From: DATFDN01 sp963767645
GTDB taxonomy: Bacteria > Pseudomonadota > Alphaproteobacteria > Acetobacterales > Acetobacteraceae
DNA length: 64,000 nt
Reading direction: 5' to 3'
Assembly (NCBI GenBank): GCA_963767645.1
Contig: CAVYEW010000007.1
Span: forward strand, 38,272 to 102,271
In this document: in pieces, positions 23,025-31,041 of the stretch
How positions within the stretch are numbered: position 1 is the first letter of the stretch
How the letters are laid out: each line of letters opens with the position of its first letter
Notes under the pieces: model-generated
Database searches by the model: none
Seen by the model: the letters and a program-made list of their open reading frames with translations, nothing else
Told to the model about the DNA's origin: nothing
Translations under genes and position numbers: made by a program

Positions 23025-23845
23025 ATGCCGAGAGACGCGAATGAAAGCGACCTCAAAGGCTTAGACGTCGTTGAGGCCGCTGTTGAGCACATTTTCGAAG
23101 GGAGGCCGGTTCGATCGGTCCTGCGATCCGGCGAACCCTGGTTCGTCGCTGCTGACGTCTGCCGAGCTCTGAATCTCAAAGCTGATCGAGGTGCCTACAC
23201 ACCGCACGTGGCGAAGCTCGATGACGATGAGAAGGTTCAGGTGAGCCGCGATCTGCTCCCTCCGAGGTTAAACCCCAGGGTCCATGCCGAGCCGACGGCG
23301 GCAGCCACGACCGCTCCCAGCCTAGATGCGGAACCAGAATCGCCGGTTGAAATAGGCCCAACAGCCTGGCTCGTCTCGGAAAGCGGTCTCTACACCCTGA
23401 TCTTGCGAAGCCGGGACGCAACCACCCTGGTACGCTCCCGCATCGCTTCCGCCGATGGGTGACGCGGGAGGTGCTGCCCGGGCTGCGCCGGGCGGCCCAG
23501 GGCCAACCGACTCCCGTTGGAGGCGGCAACATCCACCTCTCCCTTGAGGCGCCCGGCCGATACCTCGTGTCGGCCTTTGCTGGCAAGCCGGTTCACGTCC
23601 AGCGCATGTCGGTGCTCAGTGTCGGCCGAAACATGCGGGCGAATGACGTCGAGGTCCTGGCCCTGAACATCCAGCTTATGGGTTTCCTATGGCGGCGGCT
23701 GGGGACGCTGCATTCGCTCGCCATTCCGACCGAACGGGGGTTCACCGAAGACCAGCTCGATCGCGCCATCACGAACGCCGAGCAGGTCGCCGGGCAGTTC
23801 CTCCACGCGATGCGCGAGCAACCCGAGGCCACACCAGCGCCCTGA
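23025..23845 (+). pseudogene. BRO-N family antirepressor-like gene split by a one-base frameshift
   Basis: The first part is a BRO-N domain: VRSVLRSGEPWFVAADVCRA, then LNLKADRGAYTPHVAKLDDD, with an inserted Pro/Ala-rich loop, then AWLVSESGLYTLILRSRDA. The typical continuation TLPHRFRRWVTREVLPGLRR is present but in the next frame from about 23430. Adding one G (CTGG to CTGGG) joins them. The rest is a helical C-terminal domain ending EQPEATPAP. GAGGGGAGAAG precedes the ATG. BRO-N proteins are mostly phage or plasmid antirepressors. Here it stands divergent from the TraK-like gene with a motif upstream, so a regulatory role is attractive. Confidence 0.7.
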
Positions 23846-23867
23846 CGGGCCGTGTCATCTCGCCGGC

Positions 23868-23905
23868 TCGTGAACGATGACAGGCCCCGCGTTGCGCTGA
23901 ACCAG
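23868..23905 (-). repeat. 38-bp direct repeat, left copy
   Basis: Matches 25006-25043 at about 35 of 38 positions. On the minus strand both encode LVQxNAGPxIVHE, the C-terminal end of the lipoprotein at 24978. This copy is a stray piece of such a gene, on the other side of the Xre/RES pair. Confidence 0.65.
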
Positions 23906-24013
23906 AGCTCAGTCTGGTGCTACCCTGAGCGCGGGAGACTGCGGATCACAAGGCCAGATCTTGTCTTCCGATCAGCTGACCTTCATATTGGGCTCAATTG
24001 ATCGGAAGCTGTC

Positions 24014-24454
24014 ATGTATCCGCTTGAGGTCAGCAAGGTGATGGAGGCGTTGGGTGGCGCGCGGGTTGTCGGCGCGACGCCTCGCACCCTGGTGGAACTC
24101 GCGGCCGCTGTCGCTCACGGGCTGCCGGGCGCAGTGGTCCCGCAATTGGCCGCCAACGCGGCCCCGAACGAGGCCGCGGCACGCCGGCGGGTGGCCGCCC
24201 TGGTGACGTCGGCGGCCAGCCTGAAACGCCACAGGCGGCTTTCGCCGGCGGCGAGTGAGCGGGCGGAGCGTCTGGCCCGCATCGTCGCTCTGGCTCAGCA
24301 GGCACTGGGGGACGCGGACGAGGCCCGTGAATGGCTTAACGCCCCGCATCCCCTGCTGGGCTCGGCCAGGCCGATCGAGGTGGCGGCGACCGATCTGGGC
24401 GCCCGGCAGGTCGAACGCATCCTGTTCAATGTCGAACACGATCTCCCGGTCTGA
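24014..24454 (+). CDS. Xre/MbcA/ParS-type antitoxin (DUF2384), 146 aa
   Basis: Antitoxin partner of RES toxins. The N-terminal part is an Xre-like helical DNA-binding region; the C-terminal part has the DUF2384 signature: SPAASERAERLARIVALAQQ, then DADEAREWLNAPHPLLGSAR and a final DLGARQVERILFNVEH. It would neutralise the toxin by capping its active site and repress the operon. The toxin frame begins within a base of its stop. The pair is flanked by a 38-bp direct repeat, suggesting acquisition as a unit. Confidence 0.85.
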   Translation: MYPLEVSKVMEALGGARVVGATPRTLVELAAAVAHGLPGAVVPQLAANAAPNEAAARRRVAALVTSAASLKRHRRLSPAASERAERLARIVALAQQALGDADEAREWLNAPHPLLGSARPIEVAATDLGARQVERILFNVEHDLPV

Positions 24455-24928
24455 TTGACGGCGGCGCCGCCTCTGATGTTGTTTCGCCTCGGCACGGCGG
24501 AGCACCCGGTCTGGAATGGTGTTGGCGCGGCGACCCACGGCGGCCGCTGGAATCCGCCTGGGATCGCGGTGATCTACGCCGCCGGCACACAATCTCTGGC
24601 GATGCTGGAGCGCCTCGTGCAGCGACGGAATCTTTGTCGCACGCTGCTGGTTGAGGCTGAGGTTCCACCTGATCTGGCGATCGAGGATCTGACGCGACAG
24701 CCGCCGCCGAACTGGCGCGCGCTCGACAGCCCGGAGGCCGCGGTGGCTGGCGGGGCCTGGGCGACGGCCGGGCGGACGCCGCTGCTCCGGGTGCCCTCGG
24801 CTCTGGTTCCGCGCGAGGCGAACTATCTCGTCAATCCGGCGCACTCCGACACGCACCGGATTAAGGTAAGGCCGCCCGAGCCGCTGGAGTGGGACGCGCG
24901 GCTGTTCGGTGTTCCGTCTCCCACATAA
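24455..24928 (+). CDS. RES-domain toxin, about 150 aa
   Basis: RES toxins degrade NAD+. Family features are visible: FRLGTAEHPVWNGVGAATHG, GRWNPPGIAVIYAAGT (the R and Y that shape the active site), LAMLERLVQ (the conserved Glu), and near the end LRVPSALVPREANYLVNPAH. The frame can start at the TTG at 24455, adjacent to the antitoxin stop, or at ATG 24476; the second fits family N-termini better. Complete, with no obvious disruption. Confidence 0.85.
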   Translation: MTAAPPLMLFRLGTAEHPVWNGVGAATHGGRWNPPGIAVIYAAGTQSLAMLERLVQRRNLCRTLLVEAEVPPDLAIEDLTRQPPPNWRALDSPEAAVAGGAWATAGRTPLLRVPSALVPREANYLVNPAHSDTHRIKVRPPEPLEWDARLFGVPSPT

Positions 24929-24977
24929 AGAGATCGTTTCAATCGGGTCGGCCTGTTTCCCGGCACGCTGGCCGCAG

Positions 24978-25476
24978 TCACCTGCCGATCGGCGGCGCCG
25001 GAGATTCGTGAACGATGATCGGCCCCGCGTTGAGCTGAACCAGGTCCATCTGGATCAGCCGCTCGGCATCCTCGAGGAACTTCGCTTCCTGCTGCGGCGT
25101 GGGGAACCCTTCGATCTGGCCGTAATGGAGCGGTTCGCGCAGCAAAGGTCGTGTTCTCGAAATACGGCAACGGCGGTCCCTTCAGCACCTTGCGGCCGAG
25201 ATTCACGTCGGTCGTGTAGCCGGTGTAATCGAGCACCAGGCAATCCTGCAGGGCGTACATCTTGGTCACGGGGATGGTCGCCTGCCGGTAGCAGGCGTCG
25301 ATGTCGGACGACACCTGCGCCATGCCGCCGGTCCGGAAGTCCTGGTCGAATCGCCCGGCGACGCCCCACATCCGGCTGCCGACGCTCCCATGCGGGTCCG
25401 CAACCTTCAGGCTTGTGCAGCCGGCGGCCGCCAGCGTCAGGCCAGCCATCATCATTATCCGTGCGCGTCGGCGCAT
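24978..25476 (-). pseudogene. Transfer-associated lipoprotein, split by a two-base frameshift
   Basis: A lipoprotein signal (MMMAGLTLAAAGC) leads a domain with VGSRMWGVAGRFDQDFRTGG and VTKMYALQDCLVLDYTGYTT. At about 25143 the reading shifts; the natural continuation LREPLHYGQIEGFPTPQQEA, then KFLEDAERLIQMDLVQLN and AGPIIVHESPAPPIGR, is in another frame. Restoring GC (TTTGCTGCG to TTTGCGCTGCG) repairs it to about 166 residues. It lies 24 nt after the relaxase gene and was probably co-transcribed with it. Family unknown to me. Confidence 0.65.
25006..25043 (-). repeat. 38-bp direct repeat, right copy
   Basis: Part of the 3' coding end of the lipoprotein gene; repeated with about three mismatches at 23868-23905. 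Confidence 0.65.
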
Positions 25477-25500
25477 GAGCCTCTTCCTTTCTCGTCTCGG

Positions 25501-28500
25501 TCAGAGGGTCGGGCTGCTGCTCGGCTTGTTGGCGCCGGCGGCGTCCAGGTGGCGCGCAGCCGCCGCCGCTTCGGCGCGCATTGCCCGCAAATGCAGCGTG
25601 ATCTCGCGTTCGCGCTCCATCTCGCGCAGAATCCGGCCGTTCTCGGCAATGGCATGGTCGAGCCCGGCCAGGTGCCGGCCCAGGCTCTCGTTCACGGCGG
25701 CGGCGCGCAGGCGCCGGAACGCCTTCGGCCCGGCCTGCGGATCGGCGAGTTGGGCACTCTCGAGGTGATGGCTGGCGGCGATGAAGGTGTCGATCGCCTG
25801 CTCCCGGTCCCGCTGGGTCGAGGCCAGGAGGTCGATGCCGAGGCCTTTGTAGGGCTTGCGCGCCATATCCTCGGCTGCCCGCTTCCAGAGGTCGTCCTGC
25901 GTGATCGGCGTGATGTCGCCAAGCGCCTGGCGGTGCCGCTCGGCCTCGTAGAGCGCGCCTTCCGAGATCATCGTCCAGGTCGTGCCGCGCGACCGGCTCT
26001 CCGCGACGTAGCTGGTGAACGCCGTCACGCCCGAGGTGCCGCGCGGGAGCGCGTTGATATGCTCGTCCGAGGTGATGCCCTGGGCGGCGTCGATGGTGAG
26101 CGCGTGGCCGTGCCCGAGCATGAGCCGGTCGGTTTCCCGGTCGGACAGCCGCCGCCACGCGACGTCGGCGACCTGCCCCTCCTTGGTCCTGATCCGCAGT
26201 CCCCGATCGCTCTGGGCGAGCACGGTCACGACGTCACCGTTGTTGCCGACCTGTTGGTCGCGGCCGTCGATCGTGCCCCAGGTGCGACGGAACAGCCGCA
26301 TCTTGTCCCCGGCGGCGAGCGCCACGTCGTATTCCTGACCGCGCTGGTCGATGGCCCGGTAGACCCGCTCATCGGCGGCAATCTCGCCGCGGGCTTTCAG
26401 CCGCTCGCGGATGGCGGCGCTGATCTCGGCCACGTCGTCGTTCGTCGGGGCGGTGACGGTGATGCCGCGCGTGCTGCCGGACCCGACCAGCACGTCGCGC
26501 CGGGCGATGTAGAAATCCGCGATCCGCGCTACGACCTGCTCGCGGTCGCCACCGACCAGCATGGCGTGGCCATCCGCCCGCTTCATCAGCAAGGCATCCT
26601 CGGCCTTGCCTTCGCGAAACAGCCCGGCGATCTCCCGGCCACGCCTCGTTACCTGCCGCAGCGTGGTCAGCAGCTCGGGCAGGGCTTCCGGGGGCAGGGC
26701 GCGCTGCAGCAGTTCGATGCTGTCGCCGCCCTCGATCGCCTGCGCTTGTTCGCGGTCGCCGAGCATCTTGATCGTCATCCCGGTCCTGGCCTGCATCTCG
26801 AGCAGCTTCAGCATCGGCCGTGGGCCGATCTGGCTCACCTCGTCGATCACCAGCACCGTGTTGCGGGTGGGCTTGAACTCGCCCTTCTCGATCATCGCGA
26901 GCAGCGGCGAGAGCGCGTGGGTTTGCCGAATGCCGGCGTCTTTCAACGCATCGGCCTGCCGCCACGCCATCGCGACGCCGACCACCTCGCGCCCATGCGG
27001 GCTGAAGCGCCGATCGGCGTGCCAGGCGTCCACCAGCGGCTGCAAGAGCGTCGTCTTGCCCGCGCCGGCGACCCCGGTGAGCAGCGATCAGCCGCCCGCC
27101 CTCTCCGAGCGCGTGGATGGCCGCCCGCTGCTCGGCGGTGAAGTCGATCCCGGTCCGTCCGATCGCATCGCGGATCGCTGCCATGGACAGCGCGCCAGAC
27201 CGGTCCCGCGCGCCTCGCCGGGCCAATTCCGTTACCTTTTGCTCGATCCGGATCTGCGCAGTGTTCGTGACCCGCACCATCCCGTCCATGATCCCGGTGA
27301 CGAGGGCTACATGCTCGCCGCGCAGCCGGATGCCACGCTCCTCGATCAACGCGACCACGCGGCGGATGTCATCGGGGCCGCCCGCGATGCCGGTCCCGAT
27401 CAAGCCGCGCGCGGCATACATCCCGAGCTTTTCGTGGGTGATCGTCGCGGCCGTCTTGAACTCTTCGGCGAGGTGGCGCGCCGCGAAGGTGTAGGCGCGG
27501 TCGAACCGCTCGGCGTCGGACAGCGCTTCGGAGGTCGCGCCCTCCATGGCGGTCGTGTGCTCCCAGCCGAGCGCCCTGGCCTGCTCGCGCCAGAGCCGCT
27601 TCTCGTCGGTCTTCATCTTGCCGAGTCGGCCGTCCGCGCTTGCCTCCTCGACGATGGCGAGCTTGCGGTCCACCGATAGTTCGTCCCACGCCAGCCCCTG
27701 GCTCTCCGCGAAGCGTTTGGCTTTGTGCAGAGATCTGCTTGTCGCGCTTGCTGAAGGCCTTGCTGGCGTGCTCGGGGATCGCGGTGATCACCACGGCCTG
27801 CTCGTTCGCGTCATACCCAACGCCCACCCCGAGCCGCCGCAGCTCGTCGGCGAGCACGGCCTGGAAGTAGGCGCCGAACTCTTTCACGCGCGCTTCGGTC
27901 AGCGCCTTGGTGTCGAGCGAGCCGATCCGGCCGTCCGCGGTGACGACCAGGTTCAGCAGGAAATTGTGGACGTGCATGTGCGGGTCGCCCGCGACCGGCG
28001 CATCGAAGATGTAGGTCTGCCCGCCCGCGCCGTCCTGCATCGCGAGGGTTGGCCGGGCGGTGCTATGCCGGAAGCTGATCCAGCCGACCGCGCCGGGGTC
28101 CGCCCCATCCGCACCGCCGGCGCCCTTCCGCGCCCACCCGAGTTCCTGCGCGACGTAGCGCATGGCGCGGTCGGCCGCGCGGTCAACGGCGTTCCAATAG
28201 GCGGCGCTCTCCGCCGGCGTCGCCGCGAACTCGGCGGCCAGCGAGACCGATTTGTGGGGCGAGAACACCAGGTCGAAGCCGGAGAGCTTGCGCTTGTGTG
28301 CCGACCACGCCTGCCCGTCATCGGCCCTTCGGCCTTCGAACAAGCGGCTCATTTCCGCGTCACGCGGCATGAACCTGGGATCGATGCCGATCGCCTTCGC
28401 CAAGAGCGCCGGCATATCGGGCCGCCAGGTCGCCCGGCTATCGCGGCCGGTGTAGTAGGCGGTCAGCCGGCCGCCCTCTTCGAGCTGGCGACCGGCTTCA

Positions 28501-28601
28501 TCGAGCGCCGGCGGATGGATCGGCTCGGGCGTGTTTTCGGTGAAGTAGCGGAGGATCAACCGGCCCTTCGAGGCGGCGGCGATCTTGCGGAAGTTCATCA
28601 T
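25501..28601 (-). pseudogene. MOBF (TrwC/TraI-type) relaxase-helicase, interrupted by two frameshifts
   Basis: Cuts oriT and unwinds the plasmid during transfer. The N-terminal relaxase domain (about 300 aa) has ILRYFTENTPEP, YYTGRDSRATW, FSPHKSVSL and the three-His metal site HMHVHNFLLN. The frame breaks near 27735 and resumes LHKAKRFAESQGLAWDELS. It breaks again near 27075, exactly before the Walker A loop LLTGVAGAGKTTLLQPL, and resumes to give VLVIDEVSQIGP (Walker B) and further helicase motifs (TIDAAQGITSDEHINALPRG). Both breaks fit two-base losses. If repaired the protein is about 1030 aa. The start overlaps the upstream stop (ATGATGA). Confidence 0.88.
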
Positions 28602-28924
28602 GCGCGCGCGCTCCCGTCCGGCGGGTGGCGGCCGTTGGCTTGCGGATGGTCCTCTCCCATGAGGTGATCGATCAGAACCGTTTGATCGGCCGCGACCTGC
28701 TTGACCCAGCGCAATGTCTCTCTCTGCTGCACGACGAGGGCCGCGATCAGATCTTCCAACTTCGGGGCGTTTGGATCGCCCTTCGGCAGCAACATTTCGA
28801 TGAGCTGACGCAGCAGCGCGAGCGTCTCACGACCCTGCTCCCGGATGACGGCCCAATCGTCATCGCGTTCGGATGCTGCGCTTGCTTCACCGCCAGCCTG
28901 AACCGAATTTCCATCGCCCATCAC
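28598..28924 (-). CDS. Relaxosome-associated small protein, 108 aa
   Basis: Helical soluble protein (REQGRETLALLRQLIEMLLP, then KLEDLIAALVVQQRETLRWV) with Asp/Glu-rich N-terminus; no membrane segment. Coupled to the relaxase start. In many MOBF systems a small accessory protein precedes the relaxase gene, but this one is not recognisably TrwA. AGGAGG precedes the ATG and a regulon motif lies 36 nt upstream, so this is the first gene of the relaxase operon. Confidence 0.65.
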   Translation of the reverse strand: MMGDGNSVQAGGEASAASERDDDWAVIREQGRETLALLRQLIEMLLPKGDPNAPKLEDLIAALVVQQRETLRWVKQVAADQTVLIDHLMGEDHPQANGRHPPDGSARA

Positions 28925-28960
28925 GTCCTCCTTCAGGTCAGGAGGCGAGCGTGCATAGGG

Positions 28961-28974
28961 CCATTGCGAATGGA
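28961..28974 (-). promoter_or_regulatory. Transfer-regulon motif
   Basis: Coding strand TCCATTCGCAATGG, 36 nt before the first gene of the relaxase operon. Confidence 0.7.
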
Positions 28975-29048
28975 TTGGGTTTTCCGCTGCGCCGCTTCAG
29001 GTGCGGCGCAGGTGGTCGAACCGTCGGCTTTCCACCACGATGAGCCGG

Positions 29049-29474
29049 CTAAGACGGCGGTCCACTTATCCCGAAACGGTTGAGGAACTCAGCGGGTCGC
29101 AGCACCTCAACACCCCGCCACGGATTCAGCACCAGCAGGTCCTCGTCGCCTGACACAATCGCGGTCGCACCCGTCGCCAACGCCAATTCAAGGTAAAGGT
29201 TGTCTTTGCGGTCCCGGCAGTCCTGCACCGTCTCCTTGGTTTCAACCCACAGCGCAGCCGCACTCAGCAATTCCAGGATCTCGTGAAGCCGATCGTCGGT
29301 CATTACTCGCGCGAACTTCGGCCTTGCGAGAACTTCGGCAACTTCCCCGTATACGGCCTCCGACAGAACGATGGTGCCGTTTGCCCGCGCGGTTGCCACC
29401 GCGCGGCGGGGCACCCTATTCGGGTTTAGAGCGGCAGAGACAACCGTATTTGCATCGATAACGAAGAAGCTCAG
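29049..29474 (-). CDS. PIN-domain toxin, about 141 aa
   Basis: PIN toxins are Mg-dependent RNases. FVIDANTVVSAAL carries the first acidic residue, LSEAVYGEVAEVLARPKFAR the next helix, then CRDRKDNLYLELALATGATA and IVSGDEDLL provide the remaining conserved Asp/Glu positions. The domain begins before the first usable GTG (29414). The reading extends in frame to a CTG at 29474 that overlaps the antitoxin stop, so either CTG starts translation or two bases of an original TGATG overlap were lost. It is the toxin half of a putative type II pair. Confidence 0.75.
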   Translation of the reverse strand: MSFFVIDANTVVSAALNPNRVPRRAVATARANGTIVLSEAVYGEVAEVLARPKFARVMTDDRLHEILELLSAAALWVETKETVQDCRDRKDNLYLELALATGATAIVSGDEDLLVLNPWRGVEVLRPAEFLNRFGISGPPS

Positions 29475-29707
29475 GCCCGACGATCCGCATTATAGGTTGC
29501 CAGTTCGGCCTCGATCTCCGCCTCGGTCAGACCGGTCTCTCGTGCTTCGGCGGCCGTCCGCTCGAATAGTGCGATCAACGGATCATCAGCGCCGGGCCGG
29601 ACCAGCCGGTCAACCAGGCGGCCCACAGCCTTGCGACGTCGCGCGTCCGCTAGGGCGGCTGCGGTGGCCTCCTCGACTGGGATCTCGATCTTCGACACTT
29701 GGTTCAT
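29471..29707 (-). CDS. Antitoxin of the PIN pair, 78 aa
   Basis: Starts MNQVSKIEIPVEEATAAALA and ends with LTEAEIEAELATYNADRRA, a charged helical C-terminus that could wrap around the toxin. Overlaps or abuts the toxin frame downstream. A DNA-binding strand-helix at the N-terminus would allow autoregulation, as in Phd/RHH-type antitoxins, but the family is not certain. Confidence 0.65.
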   Translation of the reverse strand: MNQVSKIEIPVEEATAAALADARRRKAVGRLVDRLVRPGADDPLIALFERTAAEARETGLTEAEIEAELATYNADRRA

Positions 29708-29888
29708 GGGCGAACTCCGATCAGGTTCCAGTCTAGCAGATGTTGATCGGAAGATCATCTCCGCCCAGTCTGATTGCCCGCGTATGGTCGCATTTCATTC
29801 TTCGTCATCTGACTCCTCCCGACCCTCGAAACGCTGCCCGACGACCGGTGGAACAAAAAAGAAGTCGTCGGGAAACGCCCGTAAGGCA

Positions 29889-30653
29889 TCAGCTCCCGCC
29901 CGCCGCGCCGTAGTGCTGCCGCACGAAGACCCAACGGCCGCCCTTCCAGACATTGACGCCGGGCACGAGCGGTCTGTCGACCACGCGGCGCAGCCTCGTC
30001 TCCGGCGGGATCCAGACATAGCGCGCGCCATTGAGCTGCCAGTGACCCGGCAGAAGCGCGTACGTCACTGACGGTTGCGGGGGTGCGGCCGGGACAACAG
30101 TCGCTTCGGACGGAGGCGGGGGTGGCGATATAGCCACCACACCGGGCGGTGCGAGACTGACGGGCGCCCCCGGCGGCGGCACTTGGGCAGCAAAGGGCAA
30201 CGCGCGATCGGTGGGCGGCGCGGGCGGCGACGACGGCTGGGCGGCATAGGTTGACGCGGGCTCCGCCTGAAGTGCCTCCAGCGCGTCGTCGATAGCGCGG
30301 AGGGTGGCAGGACGATCGCGGACGACAAGGCTGTGCCGGGCCGCGCCAACGTCCAGAACGGCGCGGTCGAGGTCGGGGCTGGTTGCGGCCGCTTGCGTTG
30401 CGGAACGGTTGAGCAGGCGTGTCTCGGCGCGCTCCAAAGCTTCCTCCGCTGCGCCGGTCCGTCCCGCCAGCACGGCATCGCGGGCGGTCGTCAGGAAGGG
30501 CTGCGGGCCGGCGTCGGGGCTGACCGGCGGCACGGGCAACCGGGGCGCGACAACGGAGCGCGGGCTGCTATCGGGATAGCGCGCCTGCGCCAGGGCGGGA
30601 CGACTCGCGGCGATCACGCCCGCCGCGGCAAGCATCAGAAAGCGAGGCGTCAT
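29889..30653 (-). CDS. Secreted YXWXP-type protein, 254 aa
   Basis: A signal peptide (MTPRFLMLAAAGVIAASRPA) leads a helical region (AEEALERAETRLLNRSATQA and LRAIDDALEALQAEP), a Pro-rich linker of about 60 residues, and a C-terminal domain with LPGHWQLNGARYVWIPPETR and WKGGRWVFVRQHYG. The latter resembles YXWXPGxW repeats of exported proteins. The ATG at 30653 is preceded by AAAGGATC. It lies last in the dotL operon, so an envelope role in transfer is likely. Confidence 0.65.
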   Translation of the reverse strand: MTPRFLMLAAAGVIAASRPALAQARYPDSSPRSVVAPRLPVPPVSPDAGPQPFLTTARDAVLAGRTGAAEEALERAETRLLNRSATQAAATSPDLDRAVLDVGAARHSLVVRDRPATLRAIDDALEALQAEPASTYAAQPSSPPAPPTDRALPFAAQVPPPGAPVSLAPPGVVAISPPPPPSEATVVPAAPPQPSVTYALLPGHWQLNGARYVWIPPETRLRRVVDRPLVPGVNVWKGGRWVFVRQHYGAAGGS

Positions 30654-30682
30654 CGCACACGATCCTTTCCGGAACAGAGGCG

Positions 30683-31036
30683 TCACTTCATTGGGCGACG
30701 GCGCGGGAACCGCGCCTTCCTGTCGCCCAGCTGCTTCTGCTTTTCGCCGATCCAGTCGGCGGCGGTGAGCCGCGTCGCGAAGGCCGCGATCGGCAGCTTG
30801 ATCCGCAGGGTTCGGCAGATGCCATGGATCATCAGGATCTGATCCGCCGAGGGCTGGTCGGATTCGAGGACAAGCTTCGCTTCCTGGCGCCACGCGACCA
30901 GCAGTGCGTCCAGCTCGGGCAGACGCACCATCGGGACGAGGACATTCTGCTTGACGAGACCCGCCGCGACGCGGCGATCGTTGTAGCGCTCATTCTCAGC
31001 GCTGCGCTGCACTGCGGGCCTGGGCGTTCCAGACAC
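30683..31036 (-). CDS. Hypothetical protein downstream of dotL, 117 aa
   Basis: Mostly helical and basic: NDRRVAAGLVKQNVLVPMVR, LPELDALLVAWRQEAKLVLE and LTAADWIGEKQKQLGDRKAR. No signal or membrane segment. It starts 5 nt after the dotL stop and ends 29 nt before the next start, so it is co-transcribed with the coupling protein. Could be a cytoplasmic adaptor of the coupling complex (inference). Confidence 0.6.
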   Translation of the reverse strand: MSGTPRPAVQRSAENERYNDRRVAAGLVKQNVLVPMVRLPELDALLVAWRQEAKLVLESDQPSADQILMIHGICRTLRIKLPIAAFATRLTAADWIGEKQKQLGDRKARFPRRRPMK

Positions 31037-31041
31037 GGCAC

